Below, one piece after another: positions 1 through 8,806 of a DNA stretch of 27,894 nucleotides (positions are counted from its first letter, which is position 1; every line of letters starts with the position of its first letter). The stretch comes from JALYXS01 sp051003795. GTDB taxonomy: Bacteria; Acidobacteriota; Terriglobia; Bryobacterales; Bryobacteraceae. The stretch spans positions 1 through 27,894 of the forward strand of contig JBPCKZ010000253.1 of the NCBI GenBank assembly GCA_051003795.1, written 5' to 3'. Both the position numbers and the translations under genes were made by a program. The notes beneath the pieces are model-generated. The model was given only the letters and a program-made list of their open reading frames with translations. It was not told the DNA's origin and did no database searches.

Positions 1-2163
1 ACGCAAATGTTCGTGCGGTACTCCCGGAACGCGCTCGACGAAGAGCGAAGTTTTCACTATTCGACGAACGACAAGATAAACGTGGCGGAGACCTCCGGCA
101 ATGCGCCCTTCACGCGGGAGAATCACAGCGCCACGGTTCAGGTTACTCACACGATCGATCCATCGACCGTCGTAAATGCGCGGCTGGGCCTTGCCCGATT
201 TCTTTCACAGCAGAACAGCAGCAACATCGGCGCGAATTACGACCTCGCGAGCTTGGGATTCTCTCCACAGTTCGTCGCGCTCGCCGCCCGGTATTTCCCG
301 AAATTCAATTGGGCAAATTACGAGGGAGCGGGGAGCCAGCCGCTGCAAATCAATCCGATTTCGCAAACAAATTCGTTTCAAGGATCGCTGTATAAAACCA
401 TCGGCCGCCAAACCATCAAGACGGGAGGCGAGTTCCGCTTGCAGCGGCTCTATGCCAAGACGCCTGGTTATACCGCCGGAAATTTCGGCTTCGATCAGCA
501 GTTCACCGGCGCGAATCCGCTGCAGATTGCGCCCTCATCGGGCAATTCGATCGCCTCATTTCTGCTGGGGACGCCGAACGGGTCCAGCTTCATCGACGTG
601 AACACGCTGCCGGCGCGCCAGCAGAAATTGTGGTCGCTTTACGTGCAAGACGACATCCGCGTTACCGCTAAATTGAAGCTGAATTTGGGCCTGCGCTGGG
701 ATTATCTCAGTCCACTGACCGACCGGTTCAATGCACTGAATCGCGGGTTCAATAGCACCGCCGCCAGCCCCCTGCAAGCCCCCGGGTTGAATGTGAGAGG
801 CGGCCTCCTCTTTGCCGGAGTCAATGGGCAGCCGCGCGGAATCTACGATTCCTACTGGCGCAATTTCGGCCCGCGAATCGGCGCGGCGTATCAATGGAAC
901 GATAAGACGGCGATTCGCGGCGGATACGCGCTGTTCTACGCGCAGACGTTCGACGATCCCGGAAACGCTCCGGGGTTCAGCCAGCGTACCGGCCTTGTGA
1001 GCTCAATCGTGACCGGCGTGCCCGCCGATACGTTGACGAATCCGTTTCCGAACGGAATTCTCCGGCCCGTGGGCAGCAGCCTGGGACTTGCCACCGCGCT
1101 GGGCCAGTCTTTTCAATTCGCCGATCCGGCACGGCAAATTCCGCGAACGCACCAGTATTCGGTTGAGATCCAACGGGAATTGTCATTCGGATTGCTCGCG
1201 AGCGCGGGCTACGTGGGAAGCCAGGTGAACGATTTGTCCGTCCCGCAACAGATCAATGAAATTCCGGCTTCGGCATTCAATTTAGGATCGGCGCCTTTGA
1301 CCGCGAACGCACCGAATCCTTTCGCCGGCCTCTTGCCAGGCACATCCTTGAACGGAACCACCGTGCAGGCGCAGCAGCTTCTGCGGACGTTCCCGCAATT
1401 TTTATCGATCAACGAAGTCAGCCGTTCGCGCGGACAGTCGCGCTATAACGGCGGGCAGGCCTTGTTGGTGAAACGGTTCGCGGCGGGGCTGAATGCCAGC
1501 GTCGCGTATACGTTTTCGAAAACAATTCTGCGAAACAGCTATCCGACGCCGCAGCAGACGACGCTGGAAAGAGTAATCGCGCCGTGGGACGTGACGCGCA
1601 GCTTGCAACTCAATGCCGTTTACGAGCTGCCATTCGGCAAGGGCAGGCATTTCTGGGCGGGTGCGCCGCGCATCGCGAGCCGCGCCATCTCCGGATGGGA
1701 GATCAGCGGCATTGCGCGCATCCAAAGCGGCTTTCCGATGAGTTTTCCATCGGGCGCCGCCCCTACCGGCGTCAACCCCACGTTGAGCGATCCGACGCTC
1801 GCGCGATGGTTCGACACATGCACTTTGCTGCCAAATGGAAAAACACAAAATTGTCTATCGGGAGAGCAGCCGGTGTGGACGATTCGCCAGCCATTCACGC
1901 TGCAAACGTGGTCTTCGCGTCTCTCTTCGGTGCGGCTGCCGCCGATCCGGAATCTGGATGCCGCGCTGATCAAGAACAACCGGATCGCGGAACGGGCGGA
2001 TCTGATTTTCCGGGCGGATTTTTTGAACGCCACGAACTCCGTTCAGTTTTTCAATGGACCGGTAACCGATGTGAACAACGGTAACTTCGGACGCATAGCG
2101 GGGGCCGTGGCGCAAAGCAATCTGCCGCGATTCATTCAGCTTTCTCTGAAGCTGCGGTTCTAG
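1..2163 (+). CDS. TonB-dependent receptor, Oar-like (C-terminal part, 5' end outside window)
   Basis: Outer-membrane beta-barrel of a TonB-dependent receptor, the kind that imports large ligands using TonB energy. The frame is open from base 1; the first Met (base 7) is internal to the barrel, so the signal peptide, carboxypeptidase-regulatory-like domain and plug lie upstream of the window. Visible barrel features are repeated amphipathic strands rich in Gly, Asn and aromatic residues, a segment LYVQDDIRVTAKLKLNLGLR typical of Oar-like barrels, and a C-terminus LSLKLRF with the terminal Phe needed for BAM-dependent assembly. It resembles the complete receptor at 11892-15338 in architecture, but loop sequences differ. 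The next gene begins 5 nt after the stop, so co-transcription is likely. Ligand unknown. Confidence 0.9.
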   Translation, partial: TQMFVRYSRNALDEERSFHYSTNDKINVAETSGNAPFTRENHSATVQVTHTIDPSTVVNARLGLARFLSQQNSSNIGANYDLASLGFSPQFVALAARYFPKFNWANYEGAGSQPLQINPISQTNSFQGSLYKTIGRQTIKTGGEFRLQRLYAKTPGYTAGNFGFDQQFTGANPLQIAPSSGNSIASFLLGTPNGSSFIDVNTLPARQQKLWSLYVQDDIRVTAKLKLNLGLRWDYLSPLTDRFNALNRGFNSTAASPLQAPGLNVRGGLLFAGVNGQPRGIYDSYWRNFGPRIGAAYQWNDKTAIRGGYALFYAQTFDDPGNAPGFSQRTGLVSSIVTGVPADTLTNPFPNGILRPVGSSLGLATALGQSFQFADPARQIPRTHQYSVEIQRELSFGLLASAGYVGSQVNDLSVPQQINEIPASAFNLGSAPLTANAPNPFAGLLPGTSLNGTTVQAQQLLRTFPQFLSINEVSRSRGQSRYNGGQALLVKRFAAGLNASVAYTFSKTILRNSYPTPQQTTLERVIAPWDVTRSLQLNAVYELPFGKGRHFWAGAPRIASRAISGWEISGIARIQSGFPMSFPSGAAPTGVNPTLSDPTLARWFDTCTLLPNGKTQNCLSGEQPVWTIRQPFTLQTWSSRLSSVRLPPIRNLDAALIKNNRIAERADLIFRADFLNATNSVQFFNGPVTDVNNGNFGRIAGAVAQSNLPRFIQLSLKLRF

Positions 2164-2168
2164 CTCCG

Positions 2169-3794
2169 GTGGTTCGTTCGGTGGTTCGTTCCAGTAAGTG
2201 GCTCGCGCCTTGCCTGGTCCTACTCTTGGCTGTTCTCTTTTTCCTGGCGGGGTGTGCTTTCATCCCGTATCTCGGCCTGCAGGACGACGAGGTGCTGTTC
2301 GCAGGCGGCCTATACAAGACCCTGGAATTCGAGTTCGCGGCGAGGGTGTTCCATCGGACCGTCCCGCTCATGCTCTTGACGTATCTCGGCGCGACGAAGA
2401 CGTTGTTCTACGGGGTTCTCCTTCGAATTTGGCCGCCATCGACTTGGCTTGTTCGCATTCCGGCGCTGATCCTCGGCGTGCTGACCATTTGGTTTCTTTA
2501 TCTGCTTGCGAGGCGGCTAGGCGGAGCGCGGGCAGGTTTGCTCGCGGCCGCCCTTCTGGCAACCGACCCCCTTTTTCTGCTCACGGATCTTTGCGATTGG
2601 GGGCCGACGGCATTGTTTCATGCCCTGGTAACGGGAGCGCTGCTTTCATTCGTCGTCTTCCATCGGACACGCAGTCAAAAAAAGTCGCAGGCCGCCCTTG
2701 CCGTCGCTTTCTGTTGCCTGGGATTGGGCGTGTGGGACAAGGCTCTTTTCCTCTGGGTACTCGCCGCGTTGGCCGTTGGCGTGGCCGTGGTGTTCCCTCG
2801 AGAATTGTTCCGGTCGCTTTCCCCCCGCAACATGGCGATTGCGATAGTCGCGTTCATCGTGGGCGCATTTCCACTATTGATCTACAACGTCAAACTGGGA
2901 AATCGAACCATTGGCCTAAACGCCTCTTTCAGGTTCGATGAGATTGGCCCAAAAGCTCATGTGCTCTGGCGCAGCTTGGATGGGCCGGTGCTATTCGGTT
3001 GGATGGTGAACGATCCGGACGGAACAAAGGCCGCTCAACCGGCGAACGCATTCGCGCGGATCTCGGTGTGGTTGAGTAACGCGAGCGGCACGCCGCAAAG
3101 CGACCTGCTCGGTCCCGCTTTAGTGGCCGCCGTTCTCTTGCTGCCTATGCTTTGGCGTACGCGCGTTCGCAAGCCAATTCTATTCGCATTGGCCGTGGGC
3201 TTCATGACATGGATGCAGATGGCGATCACCAGAAATGCTGGCGGTGCGGCGCATCACACGGTCCTGCTTTGGCCTTTGCCGCATTTGGTCATCGCTCTCG
3301 CTTTCAGCGAAATTTCGCGCGTCCTGTCGCGCGTGTCGCGCGCCGGATTCGCTCTGGTGGTCGCGGCAGCCTGCCTGGTTGTAGGCGCGAATGCGCTGGT
3401 CGTGAATCAATATTTCGCTCAGGCAGTACAGTATGGCGGAGCGTTGAACTTCACGGACGCGATTTATCCGTTGAGCGACTATCTGAACAACTCCCCAGGT
3501 GAAACCATCTTCGTAAACGATTGGGGCATGCAGAACTGCTTGCGCCTCTTGCTGCGGGGACGGTCGACGATCCAATTTTCCGCGGATGCGGACAAACAGA
3601 CGATGCGCCGCCGGCTTGCCGCTCCAAAGCAGGCGTTTGTCTGTCACACGGAGGGCAACGAGTTCTATCCGGGTTCGTCGGCGCGATTGCAATCCATCGC
3701 GGAGGAAAGCGGCTATCGGAAAGCCGGCGATAACGTGATCGGGGATAGCCACGGCAGAGCGATCTTTGAGGTCTTCCGGTTTGCCGCCCGCTAA
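2169..3794 (+). CDS. Polytopic membrane protein, GT-C / GT39 (PMT/ArnT)-like glycosyltransferase
   Basis: 541-aa integral membrane protein with about ten hydrophobic segments. TM1 covers roughly residues 11-33 and is followed by an acidic loop motif GLQDDEVLF (D39, D40, E41). An acidic pair in the first periplasmic loop is the usual catalytic or metal site of GT-C lipid-linked sugar transferases, so transfer of a sugar from a polyprenyl phosphate donor is likely, with unknown acceptor. The length fits the family. The start is GTG at 2169; a second in-frame GTG lies at 2181 inside a 12-bp tandem repeat. It begins 5 nt after the receptor gene and overlaps the next membrane protein by up to 29 nt. 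The TM pattern and acidic loop are seen directly; the glycosyltransferase role is family inference. Confidence 0.65.
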   Translation: MVRSVVRSSKWLAPCLVLLLAVLFFLAGCAFIPYLGLQDDEVLFAGGLYKTLEFEFAARVFHRTVPLMLLTYLGATKTLFYGVLLRIWPPSTWLVRIPALILGVLTIWFLYLLARRLGGARAGLLAAALLATDPLFLLTDLCDWGPTALFHALVTGALLSFVVFHRTRSQKKSQAALAVAFCCLGLGVWDKALFLWVLAALAVGVAVVFPRELFRSLSPRNMAIAIVAFIVGAFPLLIYNVKLGNRTIGLNASFRFDEIGPKAHVLWRSLDGPVLFGWMVNDPDGTKAAQPANAFARISVWLSNASGTPQSDLLGPALVAAVLLLPMLWRTRVRKPILFALAVGFMTWMQMAITRNAGGAAHHTVLLWPLPHLVIALAFSEISRVLSRVSRAGFALVVAAACLVVGANALVVNQYFAQAVQYGGALNFTDAIYPLSDYLNNSPGETIFVNDWGMQNCLRLLLRGRSTIQFSADADKQTMRRRLAAPKQAFVCHTEGNEFYPGSSARLQSIAEESGYRKAGDNVIGDSHGRAIFEVFRFAAR

Positions 3795-5487
3795 CCGCTT
3801 AGCGGCCGCCGGCGCCCTCTTGCTCCTCCTGGCCGCGACGCTTCTCATCGACATTCACACGGTGCGCGCGGTCATTGGCTCCCAAACCAACGTACTTTGG
3901 CGGGATCAATGGTGGTTTCTCGGCGAGATGCAATCCGTCGATGAGGGAAAGAATTGGGCGGAGGTCCTGTGGTCTCCGTTCTGGGGCCATCGTTCCGTAA
4001 TCCCACGGCTGCTGTTCCAGGCCGACGCACGCTACTTCTCATTTCGAAACGGTCCGCTTCTCTGCATAGGCTGGGCAAGTCTAATTTTGAACATCACGCT
4101 AATCGCTGCAGTCAACCGCGCCATCTTCAGATCGTTTCTCGCATGGCGTTTCGCGGCCGCCCTAATCGTGATGCTGAATCTCTATCTCTCGTCTTTCCAG
4201 CTTGAGAATCTGATCTGGGCTTTCCAGTTTCAATATCCGCTTATTTTTTTCTGCGCCGCGCTAAGTTTTGTCCTGTTCGCGCTCGGCGTTCGGGCAAAGC
4301 GCGGACGCCTCCTAATATTCGCCAGTTGCCTGAGCGCTCTGATCGGGTCGCTCACGATGGCTCACGGCCTGCTCATCTGGCCGATCCTGGCGATTCAGGG
4401 AGTCTTGTGCAAGAGCAGCCGAAAGGTGCGGTTGGGATTGATCCTGATTTTCGTCATCCTCGCCGGCGTTTACGCGATCGGCTACCAAATGCCGCAAACG
4501 GGAATGGGGCTGCGCGGCGAGCTCAAGCGCCCCATGCGCGCTCTCGAAATCGCCCTGATGGTGCTCGGCGGCCCCATCGGCAACCAATCGCTGAATTGGG
4601 GAGTGGCGGCGGGCGCCGTGGGAATCGCCGGGTTGATCGCGCTGATTTTTTCCGTTTACCGCTCCAGGGAACCTGTTTGGCCTAGCGTCCACGTGGCAAT
4701 CGCCCTGTTTACGGCCGCCGCGGCGGCGCTTACCGCTGCCGGACGGATCTCCCCCGAGCTCTTGAAGCAGCTGCTCTCGCAAGGTAACGAAATCCTCCCC
4801 GGCCGGTATCTAACATTCGCCTTCCTATTCTGGACGAGCCTGTTTACCCTATTTCTCTGGAGCGTGAGATCGGGCCTCCCAGCCGCGCTGAAAGGTGTCG
4901 TATGGGCTGCCGCATTCGTCCCGTTATATATGGTGTTTGCGTTTGCTCACCTGCAACCCGGGGTGGCCGACGCATGGGGCGATGCCATGCACGAAGTTGA
5001 CGCTACCGGCACATCGTTCCTGGTGGGCGCTCCCGATTGGGAACGGCAGAAGTTGCTGTGGGGAGATCGTTCGCAACTCGAGAAGTGGGCCGCTTTCGCC
5101 AGGGAGCGCCGGTTGGCGAATTTCTCCGACGATCGTTTCTTGTGGTTGAATCGCCGGCTGCCGGAGCAATTTCAACTGGTGGATCGCGCGCGATGCGACG
5201 GCAAGGTGGAGGGCGTCGAAAGACTGGCGGATTCAGCCTGGCGGGTTACGGGGTGGGCATGGGATCGGACGGCGAGGAAGCCTCCGGCGGACGTGGTGCT
5301 GGTCGATCTCGACAGCCGCATTGTCGGGCTGGCAAGAAGCGGCATCCGGCACCATGACACGGGAGGGCATGGCGCCGGCGTGGTCATGTGGCGCGCGGGG
5401 TGGCTCGGTTATGTCAGGGCGGAGCCGAAGGACATCGGGACGATCAAGGCCTATGCAGTGGTTGCGGGCGGCGCTTGTCCCATCTGA
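3766..5487 (+). CDS. Polytopic membrane protein with C-terminal soluble domain, possible GT-C fold
   Basis: 573-aa protein with about ten to twelve hydrophobic helices (first near residues 10-28, last near 370-395) and a soluble C-terminal region from about residue 410. The first periplasmic loop holds NVLWRDQWWFLGEMQ, an acidic/aromatic loop similar in position to the catalytic loop of GT-C enzymes. The C-terminal part has a compact Trp-rich segment (VTGWAWDRTARKP) followed by beta-type sequence ending in GGACPI. The longest frame starts at TTG 3766, overlapping the preceding gene by 29 nt. TTG at 3781 is a good alternative because GAGG lies 9 nt upstream of it, leaving a 14-nt overlap. I do not recognise a named family; a lipid-linked sugar transferase partner of the previous gene is inference from neighbourhood. 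Confidence 0.6.
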   Translation: MRSSGLPPANRLAAAGALLLLLAATLLIDIHTVRAVIGSQTNVLWRDQWWFLGEMQSVDEGKNWAEVLWSPFWGHRSVIPRLLFQADARYFSFRNGPLLCIGWASLILNITLIAAVNRAIFRSFLAWRFAAALIVMLNLYLSSFQLENLIWAFQFQYPLIFFCAALSFVLFALGVRAKRGRLLIFASCLSALIGSLTMAHGLLIWPILAIQGVLCKSSRKVRLGLILIFVILAGVYAIGYQMPQTGMGLRGELKRPMRALEIALMVLGGPIGNQSLNWGVAAGAVGIAGLIALIFSVYRSREPVWPSVHVAIALFTAAAAALTAAGRISPELLKQLLSQGNEILPGRYLTFAFLFWTSLFTLFLWSVRSGLPAALKGVVWAAAFVPLYMVFAFAHLQPGVADAWGDAMHEVDATGTSFLVGAPDWERQKLLWGDRSQLEKWAAFARERRLANFSDDRFLWLNRRLPEQFQLVDRARCDGKVEGVERLADSAWRVTGWAWDRTARKPPADVVLVDLDSRIVGLARSGIRHHDTGGHGAGVVMWRAGWLGYVRAEPKDIGTIKAYAVVAGGACPI

Positions 5488-5499
5488 CGCGTTTCGAGA

Positions 5500-6318
5500 T
5501 CAAGCGAAGTCGCGCTTCAGATTCACGCGCATATAAATCAATTGAAAGTCCGCCCGTTCGTAGTTCCGATGCGACCCGCCGCCGGGCAGCACCGAGACCA
5601 TGGCCAGGTCGCAGGCTTGTTGCCGCGCCGCTTCCAATCGCTCCGCGATGAGCGCCGACTGCCAGCCCTTGCGCCGCGCGGACAACAGTATCGAATCGCC
5701 CCAAAACAGCGCGACACCGTTCTGAATCCCCATCCCAGCGCCGCCGATTGGATCGGATTCGGCGGTGCCGGCGAGCCAGCATTGCCCGGCCGCGAAAGTC
5801 GCCGCCATGTGCTTAACGGCTTCGTCGTTCAAAGGAATATTCTCGGAAAATCCCTCGGCCACAACTCGCGCCCAGGTAGACAGATCCGCTCCAGCCGCCG
5901 GCCGAATGCCAGGGGAACGCTGAAACATTTCGCCGCGATCGATCCGGCGCGCCAGCACATTGTTGAATTCGACGACACGGTACGGACGACTCTGCACGAA
6001 AGCAACCACCGATGGATCGGCCATGGGGCAGAGGTCGATCAGGCAAGCGCTGCCGCGATTGCGGAAGAAGTTTTCCATGGCCTCCATTTCCGGTTCGGGA
6101 ACGGGTCCGCCGAGGCCGATTCCGAGTGCGTGTGTCATGGGTGAATCGACGCCCGCGAACACGGCCGTTCCGCCCGCAAACGGCTGAAACGCCGCTTCCG
6201 GATAGCCGTGCCCAAGTGCGCTAGCCAAGGCGATTATGTTCGCGGATTCAGCGGCTTCCAACCGGTAGGCAAGCGACAGGTCCGAGCTGTTAAACGTGGT
6301 CCGTTCCGGTCCCGCCAA
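5500..6318 (-). CDS. GNAT-family N-acetyltransferase
   Basis: 272-aa cytoplasmic protein with a C-terminal GNAT fold. Residues about 208-223 (DSILLSARRKGWQSALI) match the acetyl-CoA pyrophosphate-binding motif A, although the usual R-G-x-G/A turn is only partly kept. Residues 247-259 include a segment containing SHRNYERADFQ, the common Nx(Y)xRxGF ending of GNAT motif B. The N-terminal 130 residues are probably a second, degenerate GNAT half, as in double-domain members of the family. The start is TTG at 6318, only 4 nt after the stop of the upstream gene, which indicates translational coupling. It ends 12 nt from the convergent membrane-protein gene. The substrate is unknown. Confidence 0.75.
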   Translation of the reverse strand: MAGPERTTFNSSDLSLAYRLEAAESANIIALASALGHGYPEAAFQPFAGGTAVFAGVDSPMTHALGIGLGGPVPEPEMEAMENFFRNRGSACLIDLCPMADPSVVAFVQSRPYRVVEFNNVLARRIDRGEMFQRSPGIRPAAGADLSTWARVVAEGFSENIPLNDEAVKHMAATFAAGQCWLAGTAESDPIGGAGMGIQNGVALFWGDSILLSARRKGWQSALIAERLEAARQQACDLAMVSVLPGGGSHRNYERADFQLIYMRVNLKRDFA

Positions 6319-6322
6319 GGAC

Positions 6323-8563
6323 CTACTTCCGGGCCCGGGCTAAATTTTTGCGGGCGATTTCGTTGTTCGGATCCAGGTTCAGCGCCTTTTGAAACGCGTC
6401 GATGGCTTCGGGGAGGTTACCCGTTCGAGCGAGCAGCGCGCCGAGATCGGTGAACGCATTGGAATCCGGAACAAGTTCGCAGGCTCGCTGGAACTGTGGA
6501 AGCGCCAGATCGAACCTTCGGAGCTCGATGTAAATGGCTCCCAAGTTCAGGCGCGCCCGGGCATCGGCCGGCTGCTGCTGAATGTACGTTGTGTATTCGC
6601 GGATGGCTCCTGCGCGGTCATCGACGTTAGTGAGGGCGCGGGCCAGGTTGAAGTGAGCGGCGGAGTAGTCAGGCTCCAGGCCGAGGGTTTCACGCAGCTC
6701 GCGAATGGCCTCGGCGTCGCGGCCTTCCGAGAGGAGCACCGCCCCGAGCGCGTTGCGGGCGGAGACCTGCGCCGGATCCACTTTAAGCGCCGCTCGATAT
6801 TGCTCGATCGCTTGCGGATTGCGGTTCTGCAATTGATAAAGCGCGCCCAGGTTGTAATGCGCGGTGACGTCGGCGGGGTACTTCCGCAAGCGGCGGAGCA
6901 TAACCGCTTCCTGCAAGGCGAGGCGCGGATCCGGGTCTCCATCCGCCGCGTTCGCCGCGACCACTTGCAGCCACACGTGGCCCATTTCATCGCGCCCGCG
7001 GTCTCCGTTCTTCACGCGCTCCGGAGGATGGTTCGGGTTGCGCGCATTTTCCGCGCTATTGTCGTAAGCGATCCGCATGGCGACCACGGTGCCTTTCGGC
7101 AGGTGCACGGGCTCGCGATAGGTATAGACCGCCTGCCAATTGATGTCCCATTCGTCGATCTTGATAAGCGGACGCCGCGTTCCGTCCGGCAGATTGGCCC
7201 ATGCCTCCACCCGTTTGCCTAAATAATGCGCGTGCGGATAAATCTTCAGCAGATCGACCGCAACCGGCAGCGTCAGTGCATCGGTGACGGTAAAGGTTTT
7301 CGAACCGGCCGGGATATCGATTGCGCCATCATGTTCCAACTGCAAGAGCATGGGGAAGCGCGTAGGCGGCTTCTTCGCAAAGTAGAGGCCGACCGATGGC
7401 TGCACCGTTTCCACCTTGCCGGATGGCTGCAAGTGCAGGTTGAGGATGAGGTCGGTTTCGGGATCGAGGCGCCATGCCATGTCCTCAGGCTCGGGCTCGG
7501 GGACGGTGCCCGGTTTTGAGAACAGGAAATGCGAATCGGGATCGAAGAGATCGCCGGATTCCGTGCTCACGTCCATGCCGGGAAAGCCGGGCTGGCCATC
7601 AATGCCGTCACGCCGTCGAAGAGAACGCGCGCGATCGACGACGATGTTGGCGTGATGGAGCAGCTTGCGATCGCCCGGCCGGAGTTCGATGGCGCGAACG
7701 TAAGTGGCGCGGTCCACGTGAACGGGAATCACGAAATTGCGGAAGACATCGCCGCCCGCCGCGGGGAGCTGGAACGGTTTGGGAACCTGCACGATCAGGT
7801 CCGGCGGCCCTAGCTGCCAGCCTTCCGTGTAGCTGGGCGATGGCGGGCCAGTCGCGGGATCGCCGGCCGTCATGCCGGTGCGGAGCCAGGTTGCGATCAG
7901 ATCGAGTTGGGTTCGCGAGAGGCGGCGAGAGCCGATGAAATCGCCGAAACCGGGCTCCGGGGGCCAAGGCGGCATGTAGCGCGACTGCGTCACGACTCCG
8001 ATTTGGGAAGCGTGGCGCCGGGCGTCTTCATACGACAGCAGCGAAAATGGGGCGGCTTCGCCCGGCCGATGGCAGGGCGCGCAATAGCGATAGAGGATCG
8101 GCGCGAGGTCATGGTGAAAAGTCACGGCGGCAAGGTCCGCAATGGCGCATCCGATCGCCGGGCGCGAGGCGTAGGGTACGGGTTTGCCGTCGGCAAGAGC
8201 GGCGAGCACCAGATCGAGATCGTGCTCGGTGGCCCGCGGCCGGGATTTGCCGAAATCGATGTACCGGTTATCGACGCGTCCGTGATACACGAGGCGCCCG
8301 TTCGCGAAGACGGCCGCTTCGGGCGTGGTGGCGGCGTGGGATTTCCGGACCAATTCGCCATCCGGATCGGACACGGCGGGAATTGTGTAAGCGAACTTGC
8401 GGCGGTAATCTTCCCGCTGCGCGTCTGAAAGACGCTCGGGGAGCACGAGGCGGAACTCCGCTTCCTTGTGGACACCGGCCAGGCGCTGGATCTCCGGCGC
8501 ATAGCGATTGGAAAGCGGGCAATCCGTGCGGAGGAAAATGAGCACCAGGATTGTCGCGATCAC
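6323..8563 (-). CDS. Redoxin / c-heme / PHM-like copper monooxygenase / TPR fusion protein
   Basis: 746 aa, multi-domain. Residues 1-130 are a thioredoxin/AhpC-like module with RTDCPLSNRYAPE (C15). Residues 145-235 hold a c-type haem motif CAPCH (C161, C164, H165) in the context often described as a cytochrome-c-like Cu monooxygenase leader. Residues 250-540 resemble the type II copper, ascorbate-dependent monooxygenase (PHM) fold: candidate copper ligands are H303/H304 (LLHHANIVV), H377 (LNLHLQPSG), H444/H446 (YPHAHYLGK) and M527 (DEMGHVW). Residues about 565-746 are five or so TPR units. The start is GTG 8563, preceded by an SD-like CTGAAGG. The N-terminal hydrophobic stretch (IATILVLIFL) is short, so export is uncertain although haem attachment would need it; the true N-terminus may be lost. 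The gene is coupled to the downstream GNAT gene. Confidence 0.8.
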   Translation of the reverse strand: MIATILVLIFLRTDCPLSNRYAPEIQRLAGVHKEAEFRLVLPERLSDAQREDYRRKFAYTIPAVSDPDGELVRKSHAATTPEAAVFANGRLVYHGRVDNRYIDFGKSRPRATEHDLDLVLAALADGKPVPYASRPAIGCAIADLAAVTFHHDLAPILYRYCAPCHRPGEAAPFSLLSYEDARRHASQIGVVTQSRYMPPWPPEPGFGDFIGSRRLSRTQLDLIATWLRTGMTAGDPATGPPSPSYTEGWQLGPPDLIVQVPKPFQLPAAGGDVFRNFVIPVHVDRATYVRAIELRPGDRKLLHHANIVVDRARSLRRRDGIDGQPGFPGMDVSTESGDLFDPDSHFLFSKPGTVPEPEPEDMAWRLDPETDLILNLHLQPSGKVETVQPSVGLYFAKKPPTRFPMLLQLEHDGAIDIPAGSKTFTVTDALTLPVAVDLLKIYPHAHYLGKRVEAWANLPDGTRRPLIKIDEWDINWQAVYTYREPVHLPKGTVVAMRIAYDNSAENARNPNHPPERVKNGDRGRDEMGHVWLQVVAANAADGDPDPRLALQEAVMLRRLRKYPADVTAHYNLGALYQLQNRNPQAIEQYRAALKVDPAQVSARNALGAVLLSEGRDAEAIRELRETLGLEPDYSAAHFNLARALTNVDDRAGAIREYTTYIQQQPADARARLNLGAIYIELRRFDLALPQFQRACELVPDSNAFTDLGALLARTGNLPEAIDAFQKALNLDPNNEIARKNLARARK

Positions 8564-8669
8564 GGCTGCGCGCCTTCAGGAGGGCAAAACACGCGCGCCC
8601 CTTTGCCGGAACGGTTACACTTCGGCCCCACAGTCTTCACCTTAGACTAATTGTTCACGCAATTCACGG
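8561..8669 (-). pseudogene. Decayed fragment of a UnbV/ASPIC-domain (CRTAC1-type) gene
   Basis: Minus-strand sequence here aligns with the UnbV-coding part of the intact gene at 10134-11837 (its bases about 10318-10460). Translation gives KVKTVGPKCNRSGKGARVF followed by CPPEG, against KVKTVGVKSNRSGIGARVF and CTPEG in the intact protein (residues 482-506). There is an in-frame TAG at 8647-8649 where the intact gene has TGG or TTG codons. About 40 nt are missing between the matching GTGAATTGCGT and GAACAATT blocks. Similarity stops near 8669 and fades at 8561-8570, where the 746-aa gene begins. This is a relic of a second UnbV gene or of a duplicated 3' end, not a functional CDS. Confidence 0.8.
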
Positions 8670-8756
8670 GCATACCGAGACTAGGGATAAGCCTAATTCT
8701 CAATACTACTCCATCGGGGAAGCCCAATTTTGAGGGGCATACTCCTACTACTCGGG

Positions 8757-8791
8757 TTGACATAAGTGATATCACTGTGTTCGCATATAAG
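8757..8791 (+). promoter_or_regulatory. Candidate promoter and palindromic operator for the 65-aa gene
   Basis: A consensus -35 box TTGACA lies at 8757-8762 and a near-consensus -10 TATAAG at 8786-8791, but the spacer is 23 bp, longer than normal. A perfect 12-bp palindrome AGTGATATCACT occupies 8766-8777 in that spacer. The geometry suggests a regulated promoter. A related half-perfect site, GTGATGTCAC, occurs upstream of the next gene at 9089-9098. Confidence 0.4.
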
Positions 8792-8806
8792 GTACGGAGG
8801 GGCCTC

